Source: Craterostigma plantagineum (taxonomy: Eukaryota; Streptophyta; Magnoliopsida; Lamiales; Linderniaceae). From it: DNA of 64,000 bases. This document shows, piece by piece, positions 61,801 through 64,000 of the stretch. The notes under the pieces were generated by a model. That model did no database searches, had not been told where the DNA came from, and worked only from the letters and a program-made list of their open reading frames with translations. Each line of letters begins with the position of its first letter. Position 1 is the stretch's first letter. Where the stretch lies: assembly GCA_027422505.1 (NCBI GenBank), contig JAPQWV010000660.1, positions 1 to 64,000 of the forward strand. The letters run 5' to 3'. A program made the translations under genes and the position numbers.

Positions 61801-63864
61801 AAATTCAAAGATTGATAAGAAGCACTCAACTGCAAGCTTATGGCTGCATCTAAATGAGGAATCTCTAAAATCATTTGAGGACTTGTGCAAGGAAATATTG
61901 ACATTACTTGATGCCTCTGATAATAACTCAAGTACCTCCTTGAGACTGGCAGCTGTATCAGCATTAGAAGTCTTGGCTAACCGTTACCCTTCACATGATA
62001 AGGTCTTTGGCAAGTGCCTTGGATCCATATGTAAGAAGATTTCTCCACAGAATTCTGCTCTCTCCAATCGTTGCCTTCGAGCATCTGGTGCGTTAATTAA
62101 TGCACTTGGACCAAAAGCACTGCCTCAACTTCCTATTGTGATGGGATATGTGCTCGAACAATCCCGTGATGCTTCCAGATCGGCTGAGTCGCTTTTCACG
62201 TCTGTTTTAGTGACTTTGGAGGCAGTTATTGACAAGCTTGCTGGATTCCTAAATCCATACCTTGGAAACATTTTACAATTAGTTATATTACATACTTTAT
62301 CTTTGTCTGCCTCGGAAGTTAAACTCAAGTTGAAAGCTGAAGCCGTTCGCAAACTCATAACTGAGAAAATTCCTGTGAGTACCTTTAATCGATTCATTTA
62401 TGCATCACTATCTGCATTTTCTATTGTTTTGGGTTGTTTTCTCTTTTTCGTCTTCTTCAGCCGTCTTTGCTTTTCCTTCATTAGGTCCGGCTACTGCTCC
62501 CTCATATCTTGTCAATGTACCATGATGCTGTTAAGGTGGATGGGTCGAGTGTATCAGCTCTTTTCGAAATGCTTAGAAATTTGATTGGCTCAATGGATAG
62601 ATCCTCGATTAACGGCTATCATGGCAAAATTTTTGATCTGTGCCTGCTGGCTCTAGATCTGCGCCATCAGAAACTCTCATCTATCCAGAATATTGATCTT
62701 GTTGAGCAAAGCGTCATCAATGCTATAGTTTTCCTGTCTTTGAAACAGACAGAGAGCATGTTTTTGCCTCTTTTCATTAAGACTGTTGAATGGTCAGGAA
62801 TAAATGTTGAAGATGGCGAAAGTACCCAGACTGAAGATTATTGCCGGGCGATATCTTTCTACAATCTGGTCAACAGACTTGCTGAAACCCATCTGTAAGT
62901 TAAATAATGATTTGCTTTTTCTCATGTCTTTATGATGGATATTGCGGCTACATGATTTCTTTATGAATGTATTTTTCCATCTTCGCATTCGTTTATGAAT
63001 TTATTGAACTCAGGTCACTGTTTGTCCGCTACTTCAAGTACTTGATTTCTGGCTCTGTTCGTGGACTTGTTGACGATGGAGATAAGAAAGCAAAGCTGAA
63101 TCAGAAGAGGAAAAAGGCTAAGCTCAGCAATGTCGGCGATGGAGAGAAAGCATTATCTCTCGAGAGCTGGCATCTGCGAGCATTAATTCTATCGTCGCTG
63201 CATAAGTGTTTCCTCTACGATACTGGACATTCGAAGTTTCTCGATAATGATAATTTTCAGGCAAGCGCGAAGTCTTATATTATCTTCTCTTCACGCAACA
63301 CGATCATCCAAAATTGATGACATTTGAGGAAATTTTCCATATGAATAGCAATTTGATAGTTTCATATCTCCAGGTGCTTCTGAAACCCATCGTATCGCAA
63401 CTTTCTGTGAATCCTCCTTCATGCGTCGATGATTATCCCTACGTTCCATCAACCAAGGAAGTAGATGATTTGTTAGTAAGCTGTGTAGGTCAGATGGCTA
63501 TTACCGCTGGTTCAGACCTACTTTGGAAGCCACTAAACCATGAGGTGATTGAATAACACATTGCTCCTCTTTTTAGCCTTCGTCAGTCGTCTCATATTTC
63601 GTTGATTTCTGAAAAATTCATTGTGTTTTGCAGGTACTAATGCAAACAAGGAGCGAAAAGACGCGGTGTCGAGTATTGGGTTTGAGAATCATAAAGTATC
63701 TTTTGGACAATTTGAAAGAAGAGTATTTGACACTTTTGCCTGAATCTATGCCATTCCTTGCTGAGCTGCTTGAAGATTCTGAGCTTCCTGTCAAGTCTCT
63801 TGCGCAAGAGATTGTTAAGGAGATGGAAGATTTGAGCGGTGAAAACCTAAGAGAATATCTCTGA
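49864..63864 (+). CDS. UTP10: UTP10/HEATR1 homologue, U3 snoRNP small-subunit processome protein
   Basis: There are 39 exons starting at 49864, 50247, 50552, 50778, 50974, 51233, 51599, 51748, 51920, 52187, 52357, 52858, 53199, 54049, 54289, 54463, 55091, 55275, 55512, 56241, 56683, 56826, 57161, 57382, 57636, 57784, 58444, 58969, 59260, 59574, 60047, 60279, 60411, 60972, 61760, 62485, 63014, 63374 and 63634. All phases agree, giving about 2128 residues; plant homologues are about 2200. The start MAGTSLSSQLQAIK and LRLLSGYLEWHSALKTLEYL are the UTP10 N-terminus. The body is helical HEAT-repeat solenoid. The end, with RCRVLGLRIIKYLLDNLKEEY and LPFLAELLEDSELPVKSLAQ, is the conserved BP28 C-terminal region. 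The protein acts in the nucleolus in pre-18S rRNA processing and rDNA transcription. Introns 13, 33 and 37 have GC donors. Intron 34 carries a MITE. Confidence 0.94.
61322..61568. mobile_element. Tourist-like (PIF/Harbinger) MITE in UTP10 intron 34
   Basis: The ends GGGTGTGTTTGGTTTGTGGA and, inverted, GGGCGTGTTATGTTTGTGGA continue with TTAGTAGGGAAAA in both arms, giving inverted repeats of about 45 bp. The element is flanked by TAA on both sides (61319-61321 and 61569-61571), the target duplication preferred by Tourist elements. At 247 bp it has no coding capacity. It lies on neither splice site. Confidence 0.82.
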
Positions 63865-64000
63865 AGCTGTGAAAAAACCTAAGACCTAAATATCAAGTTT
63901 TCTCCAATTTTGCTTTACTGATATGGTTTTTAACTAAATTATGTTTGAATTATCTATACTATTTATAATTAGAGAGTACATTATAATCATCGATATGGGG
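63865..64000. other. UTP10 3' UTR
   Basis: AT-rich sequence after the stop codon, probably 3' UTR. Nothing else can be seen before the window ends. Confidence 0.5.

Noticed and set aside
1..64000. CRISPR arrays, bacterial operons, rRNA or tRNA genes
   Set aside because: No spaced direct repeats of CRISPR type, no cloverleaf with a B-box-like GGTTCGAATCC, and no rRNA-like blocks were found. The sequence is plant nuclear DNA.

Overview
This is nuclear DNA of a flowering plant, almost certainly a eudicot. The genes have many short introns, the intergenic DNA is AT-rich with long microsatellites and small transposons, and the families present are plant-specific (GRAS, HLS1-like acetyltransferase, HAK/KUP transporter, type-A response regulator, ERF, IDA-like peptide, LRR receptor kinase). 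The species cannot be named from the sequence. No rRNA, tRNA, CRISPR array, LTR retrotransposon or virus-like sequence was recognised.

Layout. 1-4.4 kb: 5' part of a small DUF863-like gene (minus strand, running off the window), then microsatellites and two abutting miniature elements. 4.4-5.9 kb: intronless SCL32-type GRAS regulator. 5.9-11.8 kb: gene-poor, with one hAT-like element. 11.8-19.4 kb: HLS1-like N-acetyltransferase (+), alpha-SNAP (-) and a cluster II KUP potassium transporter (-). 21.1 kb: a small secreted IDA-like peptide gene (+). 22.0-24.0 kb: UDP-xylose transporter (-). 26.0-29.0 kb: PXC2-like LRR receptor kinase with a non-canonical catalytic loop (-). 31.7-36.9 kb: type-A response regulator of the ARR16/17 kind, cytosolic glyoxalase II and a membrane RING protein (all +). 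37.1-42.6 kb: a transposon cluster containing a 4.7 kb non-autonomous Mutator-like element built around GTACC-containing repeats. 43.0-46.0 kb: a plant WD40-like protein (+). 46.3-47.1 kb: another MITE and an orphan promoter-like stretch. 48.8 kb: a short ERF gene (+) with a MITE in its 3' region. 49.9-63.9 kb: a 39-exon UTP10/HEATR1 homologue (+) with a Tourist-like MITE in one intron.

The genes do not form one pathway; this is an ordinary mixed plant gene neighbourhood. Exon models were built by hand from splice signals, reading phase and family conservation. Where a start and a stop are both present, all exon lengths sum to whole codons. The most notable points are six GC-AG introns among about 88 modelled introns, a previously hidden IDA-like peptide gene, and the GTACC-rich Mutator-like element with an intact 9-bp target duplication and a related 380-bp MITE 93 bp away.
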